A stretch of 64,000 bases of DNA from the NCBI GenBank assembly GCA_028622995.1, contig JAJQJQ010000015.1:2046001-2110000 (forward strand), given 5' to 3'. Made by a program: the position numbers and the translations under genes. The notes below the pieces were generated by a model, which made no database searches, was not told where the DNA came from, and saw only the letters and a program-made list of their open reading frames with translations. This document shows positions 1 through 10,300 of this stretch, piece by piece; the first letter of the stretch is position 1; the number at the start of each line of letters is the position of its first letter. This stretch comes from Panagrolaimus kolymaensis. Taxonomy: Eukaryota; Nematoda; Chromadorea; Rhabditida; Panagrolaimidae.

Positions 1-2079
1 GCGCAATCGATTGATTGAGAAGCGAGGAAGGAAAAGCAAGCAAGCCAGGCTTAGACAGAGTAAAGCGTTGATGAAAATGCCAAATGTGCTGCGCAAAAAA
101 ACGAACACATTTTCAATAATAAAAAAATGGGAAGAAAGGAAATGAAAATGGTGGTGGTGGGAGACCCTTGAAGCCTTTTATTCTTCTTTTTTCTTGGCCA
201 CATTGAAAATTAAAAAAACGAAACGGTCAACTGTTCGTTCACTCCTTCCTTCTTCAAATTGAATGAATGAAAAGAAAAAGAAAACGATTGGTCATTTTTA
301 TTTTTGCGCGATTCAAAGAGGTTCTTGGTTTGTCGTCGTTGATGATGGCGCATTTTTTGCCATTCATTGAAGAGAAAGCGAGAGCCACACGACCACACGT
401 TCACGACGAAGACTGTTTCATTTCTTTTTTGTGTTTGGAAAAGCCCATTAAAAAATTATTTTTTTTATGGCACCCCTTCGTTTGGTTTTTCTAAACCATT
501 TCCATGTGAAAAACAACGCCTTTCCCATTATTTTCATCTTTTTGGGTTTCATTTTCAAGAAATTAGCAGTTATCGTTTGTTAAATTTTCTCTATCTCGTG
601 TTTACAAAAAAAGTAGTTTTTACTCTCAACTCCTTCAAATCCCTTTTTTAAACTCTTGCCTTTTTATAATTAACACAACCTTCTCCTTCGTTTCTTTGTT
701 CGAGGTTTCGTTCATCAACTTTGTTAAACCTCAACTCAGGTCAGAAAAAAATGATGTTTATTTATTTTTCGGTTAACCCTTTTTTGGAATCTTAAAAGCT
801 AAAAACAAACATCTCGAAAACTCATCTTTTGAAAATGGAAGGCAAAGGTCGCTTTGAACCTTTTATGATCGATGAAACATGAAGGAATTTTGTTAATTGT
901 CCACGAAATTTATTGTTTTTACACAAATGATAAATTGAGATAAATAGATAAAAATAGTTTCAACAAAGAATCTGCCATTTATTGAAGTTTTTTGAAAACG
1001 TTAATGACAATCATCTTTAGATATTGCTTTAATAATTACGGTACTCGAATTTTATAGTTTTAAAACAGCATAAAATATGAGAAGCTTGAAACAAGAAATA
1101 TTAATTTTTAGAATTTCTCTTGCTAGAATTTTTAAATTATAATAAAAGTTGCTGTTTTTTTTCTAACCGATTTTAAGATATTTTATAGTTATCGCTTTTT
1201 TTTTAAGTTTGGTTGTCTTCGATTTTATTTTTAGGGTTCATCCATTATGACCCATGATTATTGTTACGTGAAAATAATATTATTATCTAATGCCCCAAAT
1301 TTTTATTATCAGAGAAATTTTATTACATAAGAAGAAATGCCTTGCTATCTTATGGAAAAGAAAGTCAAAATACGTGCCATTTTTGTTTCGTCATAATCAA
1401 GATTTTCTATTTCATCGTGAGCTAATAAATGCCTCCATCGCATTTGCATTTTCTTTTCCATGCACTCTCTTTTTTTCCATTATAAAGGTCAAATCGAATG
1501 AACGTAGTGGACGCAGGTCAACCTCGCCCAAGCTGCAGCAGCAGCATCGTCCATCGTTTATGGTCCCAATATTTGCGCACATTTTTCACTTTTTCTTTGG
1601 TCACTCGTCTTTTGCTTTTTTGCATCAAAACCTTCTCCTCCATCTTTTGTTTAAAATTTATATATATATTCTCTAGGTCCCTTTTTTCCATTCTCCATGC
1701 TAATAAAAAAGCTTATAAAAATAAAGCTTCGATTTTGATGCAACTAACGTACACCCTAAAGGGTCTGTTTTTGTTGACTTTTGTCTCATTGGGTCAAAAA
1801 ATATTTTGTGATCGAATTTTTTGTTTGGGTCGATGACCACTTGAGTAAGCAAAAGCAACCAAGAAATCATTGACTGAAATTTATCAAGCTATTTTTTATA
1901 TTTTGTAAGTGGAGAAAAATAGGAGTTAATTTATAATTTTAACCTTTCGTAATTTTATAATTATCACTACTGTATCGTTCTGCGTTTTTTTAAATATTAT
2001 CTTCTCTCTTGGATTATTTAGTTTTTATGAACAACTATTGTTCTTTTAGACTTACTTTTTCTGAAAACGTCCAGTCAAA
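1..2079. other. Non-coding region upstream of the innexin gene
   Basis: AT-rich sequence with many homopolymer and pyrimidine tracts. The longest open frames (267-651, 1290-1836) are low-complexity Phe/Leu/Ser strings without domain character, so I see no gene. A splice acceptor at 2048-2049 (TTCTTTTAG) lies 30 bases before the innexin ATG and probably receives a spliced leader or a 5' UTR intron. Confidence 0.6.
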
Positions 2080-3848
2080 ATGCTGGGCATACCATTTTTG
2101 GATGATGCAATAACGAAATGGTTTAAACCACAACAATTTGATGATCCAGTCGATCGACTAAATTACTTTGGAACTGCAACATTATTAGCATTTTTCGCTA
2201 TAATGGTTTCAGCTAAACAGTTAGTTGATTAAATTTTTTTTATCATTTCTCGTCTAATTAAATGTGTCTCTTCAGATACGTTGGTTCACCAATTCAATGC
2301 TTTATGCCTATGGAATTTCGTTCTGGATGGGAGCAATATGCTGAAGTAAGATTATTTTAAATTTAATATCCAAAAGTTAGATAAATCTCCTTTCTTAAAA
2401 AAAATAGAAGAATCGGCATAAAAATTTTGAATTTTTATACTTCCGCTCCTATCGTTTTTTTTTGTTCAAAAAGTGATTGTCGTTACCTTAGCCTCTGCAT
2501 TAGATATGTCCTAACATATTTTTGTGCTATCAAAAATTATTTTTTAAGGATTATTGCTTTATTCAAAATACATATTATATTCCAATTCCTGATCAAATTC
2601 CCGAAGGATACGATGAGCGTCAAAAAGCAGAATTTGGTTATTATCAATGGGTGCCTGTTGTATTGGCTCTTCAAGCAGTTCTTTTTTATCTCCCAAATTG
2701 GATTTGGAAAACCCTTCACCAACAATCTGGGCTCGATCTCGACACAGCAATAAGTGATGCATCAAAGCTTCGATCTCTTCGTTCTGATGAAAGACGAATC
2801 GAAATTGGGAAACTTTGCACTTATATCAGTGAATCGTTAGAAATGAATGAAACTCAAAGAATTCCCCGTCGAATTTTATGTTTTCGAATGGGTCACCATC
2901 TTGGTTCATATGTTACAATGCTTTACTTGATGATTAAACTCCTTTATGTTGGCAATATCTTCTTACAATTTACAATTTTGAATAATTTTTTGGAAACGAA
3001 GCACGCGTTATGGGGAATTCATACTTTAGTTCAGCTTTGGCAAGGAATTGATTGGGAAGAATCAGCAGTTTTTCCAAGAGTAACATTATGTGATTTTCGT
3101 GTTCGAAGATTGGCTAATATTCATAACTACACTGTTCAATGCGTTTTGATGATCAATATGTTTAACGAGAAAATTTATTTGTTTATTTGGTAAGTTTTTT
3201 ATAGGCTTATCATTTAAAAACAAAAAACGGAGCAATTGAAATCTTTTTGCTTATAGCTTTTTTAAATATAATTAATTTTTGACATATTTTCCCCAAAGTT
3301 TCCATTTTCTTATTGCATTGTTTTCTTAGGTTCTGGTTTGCATTTGTTCTCATAACCACTGTTCTCAATGCCCTTTATTGCTGCTTTACTCTCATTCTTC
3401 CATCATCGCGTGAACGAACAATTCGAAATTTCCTCAAACAAGATAAACTTCACCATCTCACCGAAATGTCTAACACCAAACAAGTAATTTCAAGATTTAC
3501 AAATTCTGCCCTCTGTCCAGGTTTATTTCCTTAATAATTTTCTCCATCTTTTGCAAAAAAATGTTATTTTTAGATGGCGTTTTACTTCTTCGGTTTATTG
3601 AAGGGCATGCGGGCGCAATTGTTGCTCGGGATTTAACTGCGACATTATTCGCCGATTATATACATGCGTTGGAACCATATCCAGCTCAACTTCGTTCTCA
3701 TGATGCAGCAGGAACAAAATCAACTACGCCAGGTGCGGATGATTTCGGCGAATACCCATCAAAACATTTATCTCCACCTTATAAAATGGTTGAATCTCAA
3801 CCTTTAATGGAACCAGATTCAGGCCTGCCTAAACATAAGAATATCTAA
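2080..3848 (+). CDS. inx-3: Innexin gap-junction protein, INX-3-like
   Basis: Innexins are four-pass membrane proteins that oligomerise into invertebrate gap-junction channels. Five exons: 2080-2219, 2276-2345, 2549-3189, 3330-3520 and 3574-3848; every junction keeps phase (for example AAACA/ATACGTT gives KQYVG). The N-terminus MLGIPFLDDAITKWFKP and the pattern FDDPVDRLNY, SAKQYVGSPIQC, EQYAEDYCFIQNTY (the first extracellular loop, with the YYQWVP motif at the start of the second membrane segment) are diagnostic of innexins. Further on are PRVTLCDFRVRRLAN and the near-invariant VQCVLMINMFNEKIYLFIWF before the fourth membrane segment. The Cys pairs of both extracellular loops are present. The order and wording best match what I remember of nematode INX-3 rather than UNC-7/UNC-9, but the paralogue call is from memory. 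The C-terminal tail after DGVLLLRFIEGHAGAIVARD is hydrophilic. Confidence 0.93.
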
Positions 3849-4505
3849 GTCATCATCATTGATTCTCATCCTGATTTTCCACTTTCTTTATTTTCTTCCA
3901 TCGTTTATTGTTCAAAGCACAAATGCAATATTATCACCTTTTTTGAATTACCAACGAGTCAATTTTCTTAATCACTTTTTTTTTTTGTCGCGATTTTTAG
4001 TTGTATTTTTTAAAATTTTTTGTTATGCTCAATTTTTTATTTTTGAATCTTTGTTTGTATGTAAAATAAATCAAAATTTTTTTATGAGCAACGTTTATTT
4101 CTTTCATCATAGTTATTTTAATGCTACTAAGAACAATTAACAGATGAAACCCAGTTTATTAAAATCAAAAAGGGTATAAAATTTTAGGAAACTTGCGTCA
4201 TAAAAAAATTAATCTTCTATTTTTCTTTGTTGCGAATTCCATACGTTGGAAGAATTATGGATTGCATTATAAATTTTTTTTAAATATTTATCAGCGCTAA
4301 AAGAAAAAGCGAAAAAAACTTTATTTTTGCTATGGCGGTTTGAAATTTGTATAACGTCATTTTCTCCAAAAATTTGCATGATGCATTCTCCACAACCTTC
4401 AAATCAGTATATAAGCAATTCTTTGTTTGCTTTCATAATTACTTCGTCTTGTTCGTGTGCTTCAAATAAGCTCTCTCTTGGTCGCTTCGTCCGTATCATA
4501 TCAAA
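3849..4505. other. Innexin 3' end and promoter of the next gene
   Basis: Contains the probable innexin 3' UTR and the upstream region of the Gln/Gly-rich gene. No credible coding segment. A TATA-like box lies at 4408-4415. Confidence 0.5.
4408..4415 (+). promoter_or_regulatory. TATA box of the Gln/Gly-rich gene
   Basis: TATATAAG lies 91 bases before the ATG at 4506. It is a close match to the TATA consensus, and a short 5' UTR would place transcription start about 30 bases downstream. No good splice acceptor lies just before the ATG, so this gene may use its own promoter without trans-splicing. Confidence 0.5.
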
Positions 4506-5603
4506 ATGACTTCTTACTATTATCCTCATCTTCAACAAGGTGGACAACAATGGAATCAACAAGATGGTCAATGGCAAGGTCAACCTGCTGGTGGTCAATG
4601 GCAAGCTGGTCAGCCTTCTCGTCAATTTCATGCTGGTCCTCCTGCTGATCAACTTCAAACCGGTCAACCTTCTGTTCAACTTCAAGCTGGTCAATTTCAA
4701 GCCGCTCAACAAAATGGCCAATGGTTAGCTGGTCGACAAAATGGTCAATGGTATGGTGAACCTGCAAATCCACAAGCATGGCAAGGTGGTGTTGATCAAA
4801 ATCAATATTATGGTGCTGGTTATGGTCAACGTTATGAAGCTCCTCCTGAAATTCAAGCTCAATACTATGGAAAGCCCGCTTTTTTCGACGCAAATCGTGG
4901 CATCCTATATGATGGCAAAATTGCATGGTTTTATGCTCCTGTTTCTGCTTCTGGATCTGGTGTTGCTCCTTCTGGCACTTTAACTGGTGGTGCTCCATAT
5001 ATCCAACATTCCAACGTCTTCACTGCTATCGAAAATGCTCCTACTATCAATCGAATCATTATTGGAAATGGAACTGAAGGAAACCTTCATGATCATGCTT
5101 CTCAAGCTGAATCTGTTTATGTTGGAATGCATCCTGATAACAAAGCTGCTTGGCACCATGCTCCTCCAATTCCTGCTACAAGAAATTATGCTCCTCTTTC
5201 TGCTTCCAATACAAATGAACCTCTTTCTGCTTCGGCAACTGGTGGTATTCCAATTCATCAAAATTCAAATGTCTTCACTGCAGTTGAAAATACTCCTACT
5301 GTCATCATTATTGGAAATGGAAATGAAGGAAATCATCGTGAACGCACTTCTCAAGCTGAATCAGTTTATGTTGGAGTTGCTCCTGAAAGCCAAACTACTT
5401 GGTATCGTGCTCCTAATTCTCATTCAATCGCTGGTGGTGCTACATATGGTCAACAAACTTCTAATTATGGCGTTGAAGGTCCTTCATATGGTCAACAAGC
5501 TTCTGGTGCTGGAAATCAACGTGGTACATCTCAACAAACTTCTGGCGGAACAAGCTCTGATTATCATCTAGAAGGTCTTCGTGGTCTCAATTCTGCTTTT
5601 TAA
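4506..5603 (+). CDS. Gln/Gly-rich low-complexity protein with a tandemly duplicated module, orphan
   Basis: Single-exon 365-aa protein that I do not recognise. Residues 1-120 are prion-like: Gln, Gly, Trp and Tyr in repeats of the type GQWQAGQP and LQTGQPSVQL. Residues about 144-220 and 229-303 are two copies of one module. Both contain SNVFTA(I/V)EN(A/T)PT, (I)IIIGNG(T/N)EGN and SQAESVYVG and end in W-x2-AP. The C-terminus returns to YGQQ/GTSQQ low complexity. There is no signal peptide or membrane segment. Codons are very uniform (CAA, GGT, GCT). A TATA box at 4408 and an AATAAA at 5649-5654 bracket it as a real transcription unit. Possible roles include a structural or RNA-granule-type protein, but nothing in the sequence decides this. 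The opposite strand is also open in places, which is a by-product of the repeats. Confidence 0.8.
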   Translation: MTSYYYPHLQQGGQQWNQQDGQWQGQPAGGQWQAGQPSRQFHAGPPADQLQTGQPSVQLQAGQFQAAQQNGQWLAGRQNGQWYGEPANPQAWQGGVDQNQYYGAGYGQRYEAPPEIQAQYYGKPAFFDANRGILYDGKIAWFYAPVSASGSGVAPSGTLTGGAPYIQHSNVFTAIENAPTINRIIIGNGTEGNLHDHASQAESVYVGMHPDNKAAWHHAPPIPATRNYAPLSASNTNEPLSASATGGIPIHQNSNVFTAVENTPTVIIIGNGNEGNHRERTSQAESVYVGVAPESQTTWYRAPNSHSIAGGATYGQQTSNYGVEGPSYGQQASGAGNQRGTSQQTSGGTSSDYHLEGLRGLNSAF

Positions 5604-6788
5604 TATTTGTTAATTAGGATTTTATTTGTGTTTGTATGAAAAAGATAAAATAAAATTTTCTTTTAAAAATTCGCTTTCATTTATATTCTTTGAACAATTA
5701 AAATCCATAGCTTCAAAAAATCGGCAAATCTTAAAAAAACTTCAAAATGGTATTAAACTTCATAAGTTTCATTAGCGTCTTCAAGGAAATAAAAAAAACA
5801 TGTTTAAAAATAAAATTTACTCAATAAAAAAAGGAGGCTTTTAAGCTCCTTCATAAACATATGTAACTTTTAATTTTTATTTTCATTGTTTTCTTGCTTT
5901 AGAAATTATTTTCTCTTTTTTCATCGTTTCAAATATTGAAGAAAAAAACTTGCAACCAAACAATTCATAAAAATTGTAACAAAGAAAACTGAGACTAATG
6001 GTGTAAAAACATAGACAAACAAAGAAAGCATTTTGACTTGGTTCATTCAATAATAAATGACTATGTTAGTCTTATGCTGCTTTTATAAATGGGAAGGAAA
6101 TACGCGATCAAATCTTGGTTCTATTGATTGGTTGGTTGGCCGCAAATGATTGAGCCAAGTCGCTTTTAAAAAAACGCTTCCGTAGCCGTTGTAGGGAGGA
6201 GGAAAAAGGGAAATAATGATCGCACTTTAACCATCACATTTTTTTTCTTCTGGGTCGTGTCTATTTTTGACTTTATAAAAAAATTATGAATACATCATAA
6301 CATAACACGCCTGTGCTACTGAAGAAAAAAATGTACGACATTTTTTCATGTGATCGTTATTATGACTTTTTTTTAATTCTTTTTTTTAAATTTAATCTCC
6401 ATGTTATTCATATGTTTCACTTTTATTTGTTCATCCTCCTCTTTTTCCAACCAATGTTTTAACCACACTTTTTTGATCATATGTATTACCTCTGTTACGC
6501 AAGATTTTTTTTACATGATAAATCAAACAACTATTTTTTTTCGCTTTTCCATTTTTTTACAATGAACTTTTCAGCCATTTAAAAAATTACAAAAAATTAA
6601 TTTAAACTTTAAAGAAAAGCTTTTTTTGTTTGGGTTGCATTTTTGATACGTTAAGATAAGCTCTTTCTCTCTTTCACAAAAATGTAGTAAAAGCGGGAAA
6701 TAAACTCAAAAAAACTATTTTACAATTTTTTCGCGAACTTTTAAAAAATTATATTTACTTCATTATTTTGTAAATTTCTAGAAAAGCA
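5604..6788. other. Intergenic region
   Basis: Holds the poly(A) signal AATAAA at 5649-5654. A small hairpin, AAGGAGG..CTCCTT, lies at 5831-5851. Otherwise AT-rich sequence without coding character. An acceptor AG at 6780-6781 (TTTCTAG) precedes the next gene's ATG by 7 bases. Confidence 0.5.
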
Positions 6789-7132
6789 ATGACTTTTGAT
6801 ATAACTATTTTATTATTTGGTCCCGTTCGAGAGCTTGCCGGTGTGGATCGAATCCGACTAAAAGTTAGAGCTCAAATGACTCCAGCGGAAATTATTGAAG
6901 AAATTGTCCAAGTAAGTCACTATAATAAAAAAAATATTGAATTTCGCTAAATTAAAGAATGGAATTTTTTCTTATTATTTAATCTTGTAATTTGCAGAAG
7001 CATCCAATTTTAAAACAAATTTCATCAAATTGTGTATTAGCTGTGGGTCAGCAATATAGGCATCATGATGAAAAACTGCATCTTGACACTTCAACCGAGA
7101 TAGCTTTAATTCCACCTATTTCCGGTGGCTAA
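6789..7132 (+). CDS. MOCS2A: Molybdopterin synthase sulfur carrier subunit (MoaD/MOCS2A family)
   Basis: Two exons, 6789-6911 and 6998-7132, encode 85 aa, the usual length of this family. MoaD/MOCS2A has a ubiquitin-like fold. Its C-terminal Gly-Gly is converted to a thiocarboxylate that donates sulfur to precursor Z during molybdenum cofactor synthesis, in a heterotetramer with MoaE/MOCS2B. Visible hallmarks are the start ITILLFGPVRELAGVD, the middle CVLAVGQQY and the end TEIALIPPISGG followed directly by the stop codon. The terminal GG is intact. The large subunit is not in this window. Vertebrates encode both subunits from one bicistronic MOCS2 locus; here the small subunit stands alone. 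The acceptor 7 bases before the ATG fits trans-splicing. Confidence 0.93.
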
Positions 7133-7391
7133 AAACGACCTCATTATTTACTCATTCCAAATTTTACCATTTATTAATTACCATTATTTATAATATAAAC
7201 ATAACATAATATTTTACATAAAGCAAACTGAAACAAAATCAATGCAAGGTGAATTGTGGCTTTTCAATGCAAAAATAAAATGCCCAATAATAAAAGAGAG
7301 ATCAAAAATTACAGATAAAAAACAAGAAAAGCTTAGATCAAAACAATATAATCTCAGCAATAAATAATTAAATAATAAAGCATATTAGTTG

Positions 7392-10300
7392 TTAATTAGT
7401 TCTTAATTGATAATCACCATTTTGAGTAATGTACCGAACCCATGGAAGCGCTTGATAACCACTTTTTTCGATAATTTTGAGATAACGAACCTAAAATGAC
7501 AAGACAACATAAGACATCAAATAACAATTATAAGACAAAAACTTACTTGAATTCCAGAAGTTGTAAAGTAGGGAATTTCAAATTTGACTCTGATAGGCCG
7601 TTTTCCTTCTTGAATTTCACTTGTTACTGATGGAAGATTGAAATGAGCTCTCATAAGAAATTCTTTGCCACCAGGAAAACTTTTAATTTGCCATACAAAT
7701 GCATTATCTTCTGGTGTATATTTTGCTGAACCAATTGCAGCTTTAAATTTAGGTGAATCAGCATCAGATGGAACAGGAATGATAATTTCAACATTATTTG
7801 CGGTTGATCTTCTTTTGAACTGAGATTTAGCCTAAAAAATGAATTTAGTTAGCTTGGTATAAGCTTTAAACAAAATTACCTTAATCATGTATTCAACTCT
7901 TGATCTTGAATATCTTTCAACAACAGCTTCAATCCAAATCAAAGGTTTTACCACCGTTGTTAACCGATATGACATAAGTTCAAATTCACCATCAGGAGGA
8001 ATAAAAGATATGGTTCTATCATTTTCAAATCGTGAAAGACGTACACATTGATGAAATTTGATGTCTTCTAGTTCAACAGCTTTGTTAGTTTTACCTCCTG
8101 TAACCCCTGTATGATACTTTAATAGATAAGTACTTAAAAATTTTAGAAATAAAAGAAAGCATAAGAAGCTAAGAACAAAGGAGTTGTTAGTCTTATTAAA
8201 AAGCTTTTAACCAAAAACGAGGACTATAGCAAAATTTACAAAATACTCACTGCCCGAGGCTTCAAATTGAATTTTGTCATTCAAACCAAGGCGAAGTTCA
8301 GGCATACCAGAAAGATAGACTCTCATTTTTACAGAACCAACGATTTCACTTTGTAGTACCGTACCATTTGCACTTGCAAGAAGATGAACAGATTCAATAA
8401 CATCAAGAAAAACTTCATTTTTACGATATTTTATTCCTTCACCTCTCCAAGAAACTGCGTTGGTTACAGCCATTGGTGGTCGAGGAGCTTCAAGTTTATT
8501 TCCTTCTTGAGTAATATATTCACGAAGAATTTTTCCATCCGTTGTTTGAGGATAACCTAAATGTGTTCATCATTTATTAATGAAAAAAGTTTTTACATGT
8601 ATGATTGAATTGTTTAATAAATCACTCACCAAAATCCATCATTTCATCAAGAAGTTCATAAATGATAACAAAATTATCTCGTACTGATTCTTCTTCAACA
8701 TCTTTGAAATATTCACCAAAGACTTCGATACATTTGAATAAAAATGATTGAACCAATGCCACATTGATGTTCTTTCGAGAGACGGATACAACTGAAAAAA
8801 AAAGTTTTAATGCAAGGAATATGTACTGTTAAAAAAAGAAATTATATTTTAGTTTCAAACTATCTATTTACAAAAAATTTCATAAAACTATTTGCAAAAA
8901 GTCTTTTGCAAGTTTTCAAAAAAGGTGCAGTGTTCGAGATTATCATTTCTGACAAAATTTTAATCTTCACGCTTGCATTTCCTTTTTACACACCTTTTCA
9001 GTCCTTATAGTCAGCGTTTTCTTTTTAAAGATTAACCCATTGCATTTTAATCATCTTAGGAGAAAAGGCTATGCGTTTTAGTTTTACTCATGAAATAAAA
9101 GTGGGCGCAGTGCAGTCAGTACTCTAAAAAAAGTTTTGGCGTTTTTTTTTATCAAAGTTCTTGTAAACATTTTTAATGTAAAAAACGCTTCCTTACCCCA
9201 AACTAATGTGTTTCGTTAGAAAACCACAAAAACTATCAAAAGTGTCTAATTAAAAGTCTTAAAATTTTTATTATCAAAATTAAAATTTCTTATGTAAACG
9301 TTTAATAAGGCACCATGAAAAAGCTCTGAATCGTCAATTTGGGGATTAAGCGTCTAAAATTCTTATCAAAAGTTAGCTTGAAACCTCGTGAATCCTCCCT
9401 CCCATTGTTCTTATCTTTGTCAATAAAACAAAGCAACTTTTAGTCTTTTTTCCTCATTTATGCTTCTACAAACCAATATAGAAGCAAGCCAATACATACC
9501 AAAAATTTCTTATCGTGCGGTTCCTATTGTTTTTCATGCAGTTAAAATTTTTTTAAAGTAATTAGCCAGCAAGCGGTAGCATGTTTTTGTTAAGAGCAAT
9601 GTTATTTTTTAAAACTATTTTTGAGAAAGTTTTCTAAAAATTTAGGATTTATTCTTTTAATAAAAAAATATTTTTAATGCGTTCTTTTCCGCTTTGAATC
9701 TATTTTTAATTTTACAAGTAAAATTTTTAGGTAGCTCTGAGTTTTCAAAATAAAATGGTTGCGACGACTTATCATTATGACAATGATGCCTATGAAGCAT
9801 ATCAAAATAATGCCAAAATGAATGACATCTTCGAACAAACTGTCATCATCGACAAACCCCTTTCGAAGACTTTTTATGATTCTCTCAAAGAAGTTACTAT
9901 CGATGCCGAAATTATCATTGGTCGTCGTGGTGTTATAGAAGAAATCGTTCCTCTTGAACAGTGGGAATCCGTTATCAGCGATACATTCCCAGAAACACAG
10001 GATGAAGATTGGGTTATCGAACCGGAGGAAACTATTTATACGGTTGTAAAATGGGAAGGAATTGAAGGAGGTGAAAAACATATAGTTGAAAATAAACAAT
10101 GGAAAGAAGTTTCACATTCGCCAGCAATTCATACCAAATATCATGTGTCACCTTTGGACGAGTTTGATGGAGGAAATAGCGAAACAAAATTTACATTCCC
10201 CATTGAAGAAAATCAAATTGAAGACAGTCAATCAAAATATACAACAACATACCATAATGAAAGTCAACATAATACAGTTCAAAAAGAAAACTCAAACAGA

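Noticed and set aside
1290..1836. Overlapping 112- and 128-codon frames upstream of the innexin gene
   Set aside because: Phe/Ser/Leu low complexity from T-rich DNA, no domain or splice partners.
4501..4998. 165-aa open frame on the minus strand of the Gln/Gly-rich gene
   Set aside because: His/Gln/Asp-rich mirror of the repetitive plus-strand coding sequence; no start context, domain or poly(A) signal of its own.
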